Below, piece after piece: positions 1-7,374 of a DNA stretch of 64,000 nucleotides. The first letter of the stretch is position 1. The number at the start of each line of letters is the position of its first letter. The DNA comes from Spirochaetes bacterium ADurb.Bin218. Its GTDB lineage: Bacteria; Spirochaetota; UBA4802; UBA5550. Position numbers and translations under genes: made by a program. Location of the stretch: the NCBI GenBank assembly GCA_002069965.1, contig MWCI01000003.1:1-64000 (forward strand). Reading direction: 5' to 3'. Under the pieces are notes generated by a model. It made no database searches. It was not told the DNA's origin and saw only the letters and a program-made list of their open reading frames with translations.

Positions 1-204
1 TGGCTCCATCCCAAGATTTATTCTCATCCTGTTTACCTCAGTTCGTTCCTGTTTGGCTGCCAGATCCTGAAACATTTTATAGGATTCACGGCCTCCCGGT
101 GTCCATGTGCAAATGGTATCAAAAATGTGTAGGCCTTCATTTTTTACGGTCTCTACTGTGATTTCACGGCCTGAAGCATCCCAACCTAATACATGTTTTC
201 CCAT
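1..204 (-). CDS. Hypothetical protein of the integrative element, N-terminal part only
   Basis: An open frame begins with ATG at 204 and runs off the left edge after 68 codons. It starts one base past the stop of the upstream gene on the same strand, so it is the next gene of the leftward element operon. The visible protein begins MGKHVLGWDASGREITVETV and is soluble and mixed in charge. I do not recognise the family. Its place after a Nu1-like packaging gene leaves a phage structural or DNA-handling protein possible, but nothing in the residues proves it. Confidence 0.6.
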   Translation of the reverse strand, partial: MGKHVLGWDASGREITVETVKNEGLHIFDTICTWTPGGRESYKMFQDLAAKQERTEVNRMRINLGMEP

Positions 205-205
205 A

Positions 206-769
206 TTAGTTCACCCCCGCCATAATATTTCTTTTTGAATTTTCAAGAGTTGCTCTTATTGTACTTTTGAGAATTTCATCTGCTTCATTTTGAATTTTTC
301 TGGCTGGACAACAAGCCCCGGCGTTCAGCGTGTTCCCCCCCTTGAAAGATTTTTCAAAAAGTTTAGCAAGAATTATTTCACCTTTAAGAGATGAAACGGA
401 ATAGCTCTCCGGTGAAATATCACAAATTTCATTCCAGATTTTAACAAGTTCAGAGAGAGACTTCTCCAGCCGTTTTCCGGTCTTCTCAATATCACTTGAA
501 ACGGCTGCAAATTCTTTTTCTGCCTGCTCTCTCTTCTCTGTTCTCACGGTATCAGCATATTGTTTCTTAAGGGCATCAAGAGTTGCGGAATAACGTTTGA
601 CAAGCATACCAGCTTTTTCAGCTTGCGCAAAAAGCTCATCCGCTTTTCTTTCATCCCCGGCAGCGGCAGTCTCTCCGGCCTTTACAGGCAAGATTTCTGC
701 CTGTTCCTGTGCTTCCATCAACTGAAGTTCGATTGCTTCAATCTTCATTTTTAATTCACTGCTTTTCAT
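206..769 (-). CDS. Coiled-coil hypothetical protein of the integrative element (187 aa)
   Basis: The first half is rich in Glu, Lys, Ala and Gln with heptad-like spacing (about residues 1-115), so a long coiled coil is likely. The second half contains a short CCPARK stretch and no recognisable fold. The start ATG at 769 lies downstream of a GAGGAG ribosome site; an internal Met at residue 8 is an alternative. It follows the 89-residue gene by 28 bases and precedes the partial gene at the window edge by one base. Function is unknown; a scaffold or packaging accessory role is only a guess from position. Confidence 0.6.
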   Translation of the reverse strand: MKSSELKMKIEAIELQLMEAQEQAEILPVKAGETAAAGDERKADELFAQAEKAGMLVKRYSATLDALKKQYADTVRTEKREQAEKEFAAVSSDIEKTGKRLEKSLSELVKIWNEICDISPESYSVSSLKGEIILAKLFEKSFKGGNTLNAGACCPARKIQNEADEILKSTIRATLENSKRNIMAGVN

Positions 770-797
770 AAATCTTTTATTCTCCTCATGGATATAG

Positions 798-1067
798 TTA
801 TTTTTTCACCTGTTCGGTGTTTGATTCAAATATTTCTTTCATCACTTCTTTTGACGCTGTAAGAGAAAGGAAATTGAATATTGATTCCTCACAGTCACTA
901 ATGGAATTGAATACCGATTCATAAAAACTATGAAGATGTTCAGCCGTTACTTTCCCGGATGTAATGCTTTCAATCAATCTCATGTATTCATCCGAAAATA
1001 TTTTTTCGAGACTCCGAAAAGCGGTGTCCTGTACTTCTACAAATTTTTTACCGTCAATATTAATCAT
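798..1067 (-). CDS. Small acidic hypothetical protein of the integrative element (89 aa)
   Basis: A short helical, acidic protein with no cysteine motif or membrane segment that I can assign. It starts at ATG 1067 behind a strong GGAGGAGGGG ribosome site and overlaps the stop of the Nu1-like gene by four bases (ATGA), so translation is coupled. The tight spacing and good ribosome site support a real gene. No function can be named. Confidence 0.65.
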   Translation of the reverse strand: MINIDGKKFVEVQDTAFRSLEKIFSDEYMRLIESITSGKVTAEHLHSFYESVFNSISDCEESIFNFLSLTASKEVMKEIFESNTEQVKK

Positions 1068-1657
1068 TTGCTCCCCTCCTCCGGCTGATAATTTTGGATT
1101 TCATCTTGTATCTTTTGTTTTGTTGTATGACATAAGTTTAGAAACAAATTAATCCATCGGTTGATTAGTTCGGGTGTAACTTCTCCGGCGTTAAGGATTT
1201 CTTTCCCAAAGTCTTTTATTGATGTAGCTGCGTTTCGCTCAATATTACTATGCAGAGTTTCGATATGCCTGATTAAAAAATATTCAACAAAAGTAGTGTG
1301 TAGTAGCACTTTTCGGCGGCGGTCAATTTCCAATTGCAGACGTTCAATTTTCTTTTGAGTCAGTTCCCGATTAAGTTCAGCACCGCTTTTTTCAATGCCG
1401 CTTGCCGGAGATTTGATTTCTCCTGTGGGTTTACGTCCGGGAAGTGGCCTGCCTGCCGGAAGTATGGGCGGGATTACAATTTTCTTTATATCAATTCCCC
1501 GGCCTTTGACGTATGCTTTATTTTCACTATTATTCAAGTCATAAAGTCCGTCACTGTCACGGATTATATATCCTTTTTGTCGTGCAGCATCGACCGACGA
1601 AGGATTAATCCCTAATATTTCAGCGAATTGTTTTTGATTAACTTTTATATTTTTCAA
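1064..1657 (-). CDS. Nu1-like DNA-binding protein, candidate terminase small subunit (197 aa)
   Basis: Residues 1-55 look like the helix-turn-helix of phage Nu1/terminase small subunits: VNQKQFAEILGINPSSVDAA followed by a short wing ending in a Lys- and Arg-rich linker. Residues 85-197 form helices with a charged KKIERLQLEIDRRRK segment, as in the oligomerisation half of such proteins. The start is probably TTG at 1657, with GAGGT just upstream. The gene is followed with overlap by the 89-residue gene. Known family members recognise packaging sites near their own gene; here a GC-rich hairpin block lies directly upstream (1700-1770). The assignment is from pattern recognition, and a plain MerR/excisionase-like regulator is the alternative. 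Confidence 0.5.
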   Translation of the reverse strand: MKNIKVNQKQFAEILGINPSSVDAARQKGYIIRDSDGLYDLNNSENKAYVKGRGIDIKKIVIPPILPAGRPLPGRKPTGEIKSPASGIEKSGAELNRELTQKKIERLQLEIDRRRKVLLHTTFVEYFLIRHIETLHSNIERNAATSIKDFGKEILNAGEVTPELINRWINLFLNLCHTTKQKIQDEIQNYQPEEGSK

Positions 1658-1699
1658 CTATAACCTCACTATCTAATTATAAAATCTATGGTATTTTTG

Positions 1700-1770
1700 A
1701 TATCGAGCTGTCCATGCGGGCGGGTGCGTCATCGCCCATGAACAAAAACCACCCTTTCCGGAGGACCCTA
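1700..1770. other. GC-rich block with hairpin potential between element genes
   Basis: The gap 1658-1841 separates the SF3-like ATPase gene from the Nu1-like gene. Its centre is much richer in G and C than its surroundings. It contains GGGCG and CGCCC arms (about 1718-1738) and the string ccggaggaccc near 1758. A cos or pac type site, a leader hairpin or a small RNA are possible. No intrinsic terminator with a T tract is visible. Confidence 0.3.
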
Positions 1771-1841
1771 TTTTAAGTAGTCTCTGTTGTATTCCTGCAA
1801 AAAAGAATATCTGATATATTTTATTCATTTAATAACCTCAC

Positions 1842-3371
1842 TCAATTAACCGGGCTTAGTTCGTCCCAATCTGGAATATTGCTATTGTCGCAAATGTCGC
1901 AATGACGCAAATTTTGAGCCGCTTCTATTTTATTATTTCCTTCTTTTTCTCTAAACAAAGAGGTGGGGATTTTTGCGTCATTTGCGTCTTGCGTCATAAT
2001 GGAAAAAATACGGCCTGTAGTTGTTCTGGATTTTTCAACTGTGATTCCGAGCGCGTTTAATACACCAATGTTTCGTTGAATAATAGATGATAATGCGCGC
2101 GGGTTTTTCGGAAAATCTTTAGCATCTGTTTTAATGAGTTCAAACAGTTCCGACGCTGTACCTGTAAAGGTTTTATGTTCTGAAATGTACTGAGCAATAT
2201 TTTTTATTGCTGGTGTGCCTTCGCTAATCTCACTCTTTGCCGCTTGTTGGTTTTCGTTTAACGCCCGCAATGTGCTTCCGTGTGTCCATCCGGCGGCGCG
2301 TTCAACTGCAATGGTAAATTTTGCAAAGTCCGCCAATCGGGGGAGGGAATCCGTTTTGATTCCTTTTTCAAATTCCCTTAATGAATTTGAAAGTAAGGTT
2401 AATAACCCGCCTAAAATTTCGGGTCTTGCCGCTTCGACTTTTTCCCAGAGCTCCTCCTCAGTCAATCGGTGTTCTGGTTTTATTTCATCAAGCTCAATGT
2501 CAATGCAACGGTCTGCAAAATCTGGACGGCGTGAAAATTCAATGCCGTTGAAAATTAGAGGATTACAATTTTCAAAAATTGTTTCGTCCATGTCGGTGTA
2601 ATTTTCTTTCCGTGCAAAGCCTCCGCCTGTTGCAATCGAGCAGCAGCAATCCTGCATTTCTCGATCGAGTGCAGATATATTATCGAATGAAATAATATAT
2701 CTTTTTGACGCCGCTATAAAAAGATCCCTGACTTCTTTTGGTGTTGTTCTGACTTCGGGGCTTGCCGGGTCTATGAGGAAAGTTATAATTTTCGCTGTTG
2801 TTGACTTCGCCGCTCCCGCCGGGCCTCCAATGTTCAGCATTGCAAAACTTCCGCGATTTTTTGGCCTCCCCCTGAGACAAGATTCCATCCATGAAATTAA
2901 AAGTTGAAAATCGGTATCACTTTTTATATTGAAAAAGGATTTCAGTTTTTCGAGTGTCCCCGGAAATTCAGGAAGGGGCAGGGGTTTCATTCCTTCGGTG
3001 CGCGCAAATATAACAGGCGGATTTTTTGCGATTCTTGAGCCTTTACTATCAGTAACGATAATTGTATTTTTTTTATCACATAAATCTAAATAGCATTTAC
3101 CGTCAACTGCCGCGACTCTGTTATATATTTGCCTTTCATCGCTCCTGAATTGTGCAAGTCCCCGGAGTGTTTGCAACGCTTCTTTCATCGCCGTATCTGA
3201 GGGAGTTCTCCCTATCTCTTCAAAAAATAAAAATGATAAAAAATCTTTCGAATCCTTGCCGCCGATTAAAAGCGCCCTGTTGCCGTCTATTATATATGGC
3301 CTGTTTTTATCGTTGCATAATTCATATTTAGAAACGAGTTCCAGAATTTGATTGGATTCTTTTTTCGCCAT
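1842..3371 (-). CDS. SF3-like replicative ATPase/helicase of the element (509 aa)
   Basis: The central domain has a clear P-loop (GGPAGAAKST at residues 182-191) and a Walker B segment (YIISFDN, with Asp at 230), followed by a sensor region (PLIFNGIEFS) and Arg residues at 281-288 that could act as the finger. This is the layout of DUF927/VapE-like and SF3 helicases that melt a mobile-element origin next to a primase. The N-terminal 150 residues may contact the primase. The C-terminal third is helical and ends in a short winged-helix-like region and a tail with CDICDNSN. The start ATG overlaps the primase stop (TAATG), so the two are translationally coupled and likely form one replication module. 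Confidence 0.8.
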   Translation of the reverse strand: MAKKESNQILELVSKYELCNDKNRPYIIDGNRALLIGGKDSKDFLSFLFFEEIGRTPSDTAMKEALQTLRGLAQFRSDERQIYNRVAAVDGKCYLDLCDKKNTIIVTDSKGSRIAKNPPVIFARTEGMKPLPLPEFPGTLEKLKSFFNIKSDTDFQLLISWMESCLRGRPKNRGSFAMLNIGGPAGAAKSTTAKIITFLIDPASPEVRTTPKEVRDLFIAASKRYIISFDNISALDREMQDCCCSIATGGGFARKENYTDMDETIFENCNPLIFNGIEFSRRPDFADRCIDIELDEIKPEHRLTEEELWEKVEAARPEILGGLLTLLSNSLREFEKGIKTDSLPRLADFAKFTIAVERAAGWTHGSTLRALNENQQAAKSEISEGTPAIKNIAQYISEHKTFTGTASELFELIKTDAKDFPKNPRALSSIIQRNIGVLNALGITVEKSRTTTGRIFSIMTQDANDAKIPTSLFREKEGNNKIEAAQNLRHCDICDNSNIPDWDELSPVN

Positions 3372-4120
3372 TAGTTGCTTGCTCCTCTAAATGCAGAATT
3401 TACTGCGGCTTGAATTTCGCGGTTTGAAAAATCGGAAGAGTTCAGGAAAGATAAAAATTTTATAATTTCATCGGGTCGGTGTCCTTGTTTCCTTGCGAAC
3501 CTTGCGAACTGAAAAGAAAAATTGTTGCGGTTTCCCTGTTCGGGTGAAATTCCTTGTTTCTGGATTACATCGAAAATTTTATTTAAAGAAACATTATTCC
3601 CGGTGCGCGGTGTGTATAGTGCAGGTGTGTTTGTGTTGTTTCTGACTGGAATTATTTTTATAAGTGATTCGGGGAGGGGAGAAATATTTTCCGGGTCACC
3701 GTGTGCAATGTATTTGCCTTTGTTGCTCTCACTCCCTGCAATAGTGATAAATGCACGGTATTTAATTTCAAGTCCTGGCTTTAATTCGAGAGAGACATAA
3801 TCCCGGTTGTCACTAAAAAAATAAATGTGAACTCCGCCGGACGGTGTTAAAACGTGGTAATTATCGCGCGGGTCATATCCGATTATTGCAATAATTTCTT
3901 TCAGTCCGTCCTTGCCATTTTTAAGGTCGAGATCAATTCCAATCAACCCGGCGGTGTATGGCCGAAAAATAAAACGCCTGACCTTTTTATTATTATACCA
4001 GTCCATCAATCCGGCACGGTCTTTTATCCGGTTTTCAGGTGTATCTTTAAACAAGGGTCTGCCGTCCAGTGTTGCGGGTAATATGTAACCGCCGCGCTTG
4101 AATATTACAGAGGCTTTCAT
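3371..4120 (-). CDS. Primase-polymerase (AEP/Prim-Pol domain) of the element (249 aa)
   Basis: The archaeo-eukaryotic primase signature is present: the metal-binding pair GIDLDLKNG (Asp63 and Asp65) and the nucleotide-binding motif PSGGVHIYF (residues 93-101), with a third acidic strand near residues 116-120. The last 70 residues match the small helical primase C-terminal domain found in plasmid and phage Prim-Pols. A longer frame exists upstream, but ATG 4120 is preferred because it overlaps the stop of the zinc-ribbon gene as TAATG. It would synthesise primers for element replication together with the coupled ATPase. Confidence 0.82.
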   Translation of the reverse strand: MKASVIFKRGGYILPATLDGRPLFKDTPENRIKDRAGLMDWYNNKKVRRFIFRPYTAGLIGIDLDLKNGKDGLKEIIAIIGYDPRDNYHVLTPSGGVHIYFFSDNRDYVSLELKPGLEIKYRAFITIAGSESNKGKYIAHGDPENISPLPESLIKIIPVRNNTNTPALYTPRTGNNVSLNKIFDVIQKQGISPEQGNRNNFSFQFARFARKQGHRPDEIIKFLSFLNSSDFSNREIQAAVNSAFRGASN

Positions 4121-4335
4121 TATTCCGCGCCTGCGATCAGATAATTTTTCCCGCAAAAAAAACAGCATCGCGCAATCTCTAAATTTTTAAGGCCATGAAA
4201 ATTTAGAGTTTTACAGTTTGGACAAATGCACCCGATTTCCGGCTTGCCATAACTGGTAAAATATTTTTCAGAAATTAAAGCAATATTTAAAAGTGCTTGA
4301 CTGTCCGCCTGCGGTCTGTTAGTTGTTGTAATCAT
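4120..4335 (-). CDS. Small zinc-ribbon protein of the element (71 aa)
   Basis: Two cysteine pairs, CICPNC and CCFFCGK, about 20 residues apart form a treble-clef or zinc-ribbon knuckle; the rest is short and helical. The start at ATG 4335 is chosen because GGAGAGGAG precedes it; an earlier ATG at 4362 lacks such a site. The stop overlaps the primase start. Stand-alone zinc ribbons next to Prim-Pol genes may act as primase accessories, but this is inference. Confidence 0.7.
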   Translation of the reverse strand: MITTTNRPQADSQALLNIALISEKYFTSYGKPEIGCICPNCKTLNFHGLKNLEIARCCFFCGKNYLIAGAE

Positions 4336-4397
4336 ATTTTCTCCTCTCCGTTCTCTGTTCATGCCGCCGGATTTGCCCCCGGCGGTTTTGCATTTCC

Positions 4398-4661
4398 TTA
4401 GCAGATTTTATTCCCTCTGATTCGGTCATTCATTTCGGCTTTTGAAACAAACAGCGTCCGATTAAGTCTATAAGCGGGAATACGTTTATTCATGATTTCA
4501 TTATAAAACCACTGTTTCGACATTCCGTAATATTCCGCCGCTTCATTTATTCTGAGCAGGTCTTTACTAACATCTGTTATATTATTGACCCCATTTTGAG
4601 ATCTCATACTTACCGGAAACGTATTGTCTTTACTAACATCTGTTATATTATTGACTTTCAT
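4398..4661 (-). CDS. Excisionase/AlpA-like helix-turn-helix protein with duplicated N-terminus (87 aa)
   Basis: Residues 35-85 are a MerR/excisionase-type winged helix (LRINEAAEYYGMSKQWFYNE, then IPAYRLNRTLFVSKAEM), typical of directionality factors and AlpA-like regulators beside integrases. The N-terminus carries the decapeptide VNNITDVSKD twice (residues 3-12 and 25-34), encoded by a 30-base direct repeat. The ATG at 4661 follows AAGGAGGA. It sits at the head of the replication module and below the iteron-like repeats, so it probably controls excision, replication or both. Confidence 0.72.
   Translation of the reverse strand: MKVNNITDVSKDNTFPVSMRSQNGVNNITDVSKDLLRINEAAEYYGMSKQWFYNEIMNKRIPAYRLNRTLFVSKAEMNDRIRGNKIC
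4560..4589. repeat. 30-base direct repeat, copy 1, inside the excisionase-like gene
   Basis: A 30-base stretch beginning gtctttactaac and ending attattgac is identical to 4626-4655. The offset is 66 bases (22 codons), so the duplication keeps the reading frame and doubles a decapeptide. Confidence 0.95.
4626..4655. repeat. 30-base direct repeat, copy 2, at the start of the excisionase-like gene
   Basis: Second copy of the repeat at 4560-4589, lying a few bases inside the start codon. It may be a protein-binding site copied into the coding region or a simple in-frame tandem duplication. Confidence 0.95.
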
Positions 4662-4750
4662 GTCGTCCTCCTTTTCTTATCTGTTTTATATATAGTTGAG
4701 TTTTATTTTTTTGTCACGTATTTATTTATATTTTACTATTTTAATTTGTC

Positions 4751-4780
4751 TATGTAGACCCATGTAGACCCATGTAGAAT
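4751..4780. repeat. Three 10-base tandem repeats (iteron-like)
   Basis: The unit catgtagacc occurs three times with exact 10-base period (first copy begins tatg, last ends agaat). Ten bases is close to one helical turn, so identical protein contacts would line up on one face of the DNA. The repeats lie in the only sizeable non-coding gap between the excisionase-like gene and the 302-residue gene, a sensible place for a replication origin or operator of the element. Confidence 0.85.
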
Positions 4781-4790
4781 TGTTAGGGAA

Positions 4791-4821
4791 TAAAAAAGGG
4801 GATACTGTTTAAAGTATCCCC
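4791..4821 (-). terminator. Intrinsic terminator of the 302-residue gene
   Basis: The arms ggggatac (4798-4805) and gtatcccc (4814-4821) form an eight-pair stem with an eight-base loop. On the minus strand the stem is followed by six T residues. It lies 30 bases past the stop at 4851 and ends the leftward integrase transcript before the replication genes. Confidence 0.85.
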
Positions 4822-4850
4822 GGCGGTTGGCGTTAATCGTTATGCGGTTG

Positions 4851-5759
4851 TTATGTGGTTAAAGTGTCTTTGATAATTGTTTCAATGCAATTTAATTTTT
4901 CTGTATGATTTGCATTTGTGTAATATTTTTTCTTTCCATCTCTGGGAGTTGTGTCCTTAAAATCATATTTAAATTCAGAAAGTATAAATTCATATTTCCA
5001 TACTTCATCCCGCACATCTGTTTGATATTCAATTAAATTTTCATCAATCAATTTTAGATTATGCAGGGCTTTAAAGGTTAATATAATATTTTCCAGTTTC
5101 CCGGTCGGTTTTCCCTTCCCTGAATATTTTAGAATTTTTCCGTTATTTAAAGCTGTATATATTTTATGTTTCTCTTCATCTGAAATTAACCATAAATTTC
5201 CGGGTTGTTTTTTGGTATTGCCCCCGGTGGTATTTAAACGTTTATATATTTGTGCAAGTTCAAATAATAAAAACATACTTCCATATCTATATTTTTTTGA
5301 GACTGTAAAAGTTAAATGACCTTCCCATTCAAAAAAAGTTTTTAATACTCCCTGTTCGTGAATATCGCTGTAAATATCTTCAAATGAACGATAAACAAAT
5401 TTACCGTTTGAAAGTGTTTTAATATTTGTTTCGACTTCTTTTTTTATTTCATCAATGGATTTATTGGGGTATTTTTCTTTTATACTTTCAAAGTAATATT
5501 TATGCCAAAATAAAATTTCATTATGGATATTATGAGCTAAATATATTGGAATATTATGTTTATCATTTTTAAAGCTGACATATTCCTGTAAATGCTGAAT
5601 TTGTTGTAATTCATTTTTTAAAACGGCCATTTCTTCTAAAACATCTTTTCTGAGTTTTTCGGCCTGCTCCGTTGTAATGTCCGGGATATTCTTAATTTGT
5701 TCAATGACGGGAAATTCTTTAAATCCGTTGTTTGAATCGATAGAAAATTTTGTTAGCAT
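4851..5759 (-). CDS. Orphan element protein of unknown function (302 aa)
   Basis: I do not recognise this protein. It is soluble, Lys- and Glu-rich, with a likely coiled coil at about residues 32-62 and a mixed alpha/beta second half that contains GKILKYSGKGKPTGK. There are no membrane segments and no clear catalytic motif. The start ATG 5759 follows GGAGGCGCGAG. It sits alone between the integrase and the excisionase-like gene, with its own terminator. In satellites and genomic islands that slot often holds cargo such as defence or interference genes; this is inference from place only. Confidence 0.65.
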   Translation of the reverse strand: MLTKFSIDSNNGFKEFPVIEQIKNIPDITTEQAEKLRKDVLEEMAVLKNELQQIQHLQEYVSFKNDKHNIPIYLAHNIHNEILFWHKYYFESIKEKYPNKSIDEIKKEVETNIKTLSNGKFVYRSFEDIYSDIHEQGVLKTFFEWEGHLTFTVSKKYRYGSMFLLFELAQIYKRLNTTGGNTKKQPGNLWLISDEEKHKIYTALNNGKILKYSGKGKPTGKLENIILTFKALHNLKLIDENLIEYQTDVRDEVWKYEFILSEFKYDFKDTTPRDGKKKYYTNANHTEKLNCIETIIKDTLTT

Positions 5760-5903
5760 ATTCTCGCGCCTCCTGTCGTGCGATTCCTGATTATTATATA
5801 GAAGGGAAAACAGTTCAGGAAAACTGTCTTGTCGGTGTGGCTCATGACTTCCGCGCCTATCCCTTCAATGTATGAGACATAATATTTAATAGAGTTACAA
5901 TAA

Positions 5904-7040
5904 TTATTTAGCTTCATTAAAAAATTTTTCCTGCAATAATAAAATCGGTTTTTGGTCGTCAAGCATACTGTGGAAATAATGCTCTGTCATTTCGTCCCCG
6001 CCGTGTGACAATGTGTATTGAACTGTAAATTTATTTACTCCGTTGTTTGTTAAAAATGTATTCCAGAAGTGACGGTGTGAATGTGCTACAATCCTGCGGC
6101 GTTTGCGGTCTGCGGGTGTTATTCCGATTTCTTCAAGGGCATAATATAAATATTTCAGTATAACCTTTTTATCAATCGGTTTTCCCTCTGTCTTGTCTGA
6201 ATAGAATAAAAATGAGTCCGGGGTTTTATATGGGTTATTGTCATATAATTCTTGTAAAAGGATCTGGAGCGGGGGAGCTATTGCGATTACACGGGATTTT
6301 TTATTTTTTGTTGTTTTTGTTAATTCGAGTTTTTCAGTGTCCCATGTTTTATCAATTTCAATATATCCGGGGTGAATGTTTTTTAGCTGGATTCCCTGAG
6401 CTTCTCCGGCTCTCATGCCAGTGAAACACATGGTTAAATTTATCAGGTATGAAATGCGGTGCTTCCATTCAGTATAAAAGAAAAGCTGTTGAACTTCATC
6501 CGGTGTCAATATCCCCGGCCTTCTATCGTCCAGAGTGACTTTTATAATCTCCGGTACATACTGAATATATTTTAATTTTTTAGCCTGCTTCAATATTTCA
6601 CTTAAACAGGTTAATACATGGTTTACTGTTTGCGGTGCAAGCTTTAACTCATAAGATAAATGCTGTCTAAATAATTCGACCTGATTGTCATTAAGTGAGG
6701 TTAGGGGAGTATTTTTAAAATAGGTTATTATATATTTGTTGGTTAATCGCTGTTTTGTTTCAGTCCATTTCTGAGATATGCTTTTATTATCGAGTCTTTT
6801 CTTTCTGATATAAACGCCGTCCCAATCATAGAAATTTTCAGCAAAACTTTTTAATCTGATGTTTTCATTCTCTACAACGTCCCCGGCTTTCAGGTAATCC
6901 CGCGCCCATTTTTCCGCGCGGCTCTTTGCAGTCTCCCCGGTGCTTTTTGGATTTGAACGGCTTCCATCCGGCAAGCGAAAACGAGCATACCAGATGTCAC
7001 CCCGTTTAATTAAAGTGAAGTCTTTAGCGGTTGCACTCAT
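5904..7040 (-). CDS. Tyrosine recombinase/phage-type integrase (378 aa)
   Basis: This protein would catalyse integration and excision of the element at the adjacent tRNA-Pro gene. The catalytic set is visible: Arg210 (FTGMRAGE), His320 and Arg323 (AHSHRH), His346 (LSHGGDE) and the nucleophile Tyr355 (TEHYFH). The N-terminal 65 residues form an arm-binding domain of the AP2-like type (IWYARFRLPDG) and residues 65-170 the SAM-like core-binding domain. The ATG at 7040 follows CGGGGGTTT. Upstream repeats TTTGGTAACA may be its arm sites. The gene reads away from the tRNA, the usual layout. Confidence 0.93.
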   Translation of the reverse strand: MSATAKDFTLIKRGDIWYARFRLPDGSRSNPKSTGETAKSRAEKWARDYLKAGDVVENENIRLKSFAENFYDWDGVYIRKKRLDNKSISQKWTETKQRLTNKYIITYFKNTPLTSLNDNQVELFRQHLSYELKLAPQTVNHVLTCLSEILKQAKKLKYIQYVPEIIKVTLDDRRPGILTPDEVQQLFFYTEWKHRISYLINLTMCFTGMRAGEAQGIQLKNIHPGYIEIDKTWDTEKLELTKTTKNKKSRVIAIAPPLQILLQELYDNNPYKTPDSFLFYSDKTEGKPIDKKVILKYLYYALEEIGITPADRKRRRIVAHSHRHFWNTFLTNNGVNKFTVQYTLSHGGDEMTEHYFHSMLDDQKPILLLQEKFFNEAK

Positions 7041-7056
7041 AATAAACCCCCGTTTA

Positions 7057-7134
7057 TTTGGTAACAGTTCTCATATATAAAAATCAATTTGAAAACTGTT
7101 ATTTTTAATTTGGTAACAATTTGGTAACAGTTAC
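7057..7134. promoter_or_regulatory. Three TTTGGTAACA repeats upstream of the integrase
   Basis: The motif tttggtaaca occurs at 7057-7066, 7109-7118 and 7120-7129; two copies extend to tttggtaacagtt. The last copy ends in the palindrome gtaacagttac (7124-7134). Placed between the integrase start and the tRNA, they fit arm-type integrase sites or an operator for the integrase promoter. Confidence 0.7.
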
Positions 7135-7179
7135 CCGATTTAATGGTTTATTTTGGATACTAATATTTGACTTTAAAAT

Positions 7180-7210
7180 AAAAAACCCTTGATTGAACCA
7201 AGGGTTTTTT
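7180..7210 (-). terminator. Terminator behind tRNA-Pro
   Basis: A twelve-pair inverted repeat (7180-7191 and 7199-7210) with core cccttg/caaggg and a seven-base loop ends in T on either strand, so it can stop transcripts from both sides. On the minus strand it follows the tRNA by two bases beyond the discriminator. Confidence 0.88.
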
Positions 7211-7212
7211 AT

Positions 7213-7286
7213 TCGGGGTGACTGGATTTGAACCAGCGACCACATGACCCCCAGTCATGTGCGCTACCTGGCTGCGCCACACCCCG
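7213..7286 (-). tRNA. tRNA-Pro (anticodon GGG)
   Basis: Read on the minus strand the sequence folds as a full cloverleaf: acceptor CGGGGTG pairs with CACCCCG, the D arm has GCGC/GCGC, the anticodon stem CATGA/TCATG carries loop CTGGGGG with anticodon GGG, and the T arm has GCTGG-TTCAAAT-CCAGT (one mismatch or wobble). The discriminator is A and CCA is not encoded. The 3' end faces the integrase, so the 3' half is the probable attachment site of the element to the left. Confidence 0.95.
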
Positions 7287-7374
7287 TATAATGAACATAT
7301 AAATCAAGGGAGCTCTTCTTGTAAAGAAAAAATATATACCTTATATAAAAATTTTAAAGCATTTGTATTGTCTT

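Larger units (their letters stand above)
1..7213. mobile_element. Integrative element at tRNA-Pro, phage-satellite-like, right end
   Basis: A run of leftward genes (integrase, cargo, excisionase-like, zinc ribbon, Prim-Pol, SF3-like ATPase, Nu1-like, small partners) begins at the 3' end of tRNA-Pro and continues past the window edge. It contains no host metabolic gene and its coding is locally richer in G and C than the genes right of the tRNA. The far attachment site and any capsid, terminase large subunit or conjugation genes lie outside the window, so prophage, satellite and plasmid-like element cannot be told apart. Confidence 0.85.

Noticed and set aside
4751-4780. CRISPR array
   Set aside because: The repeats are only 10 bases, without spacers, and no cas gene is near.
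5753-5962. 69-codon frame between the integrase and the 302-residue gene
   Set aside because: It overlaps the integrase end and the start of the next gene, has no ribosome site and reads as non-protein-like sequence.
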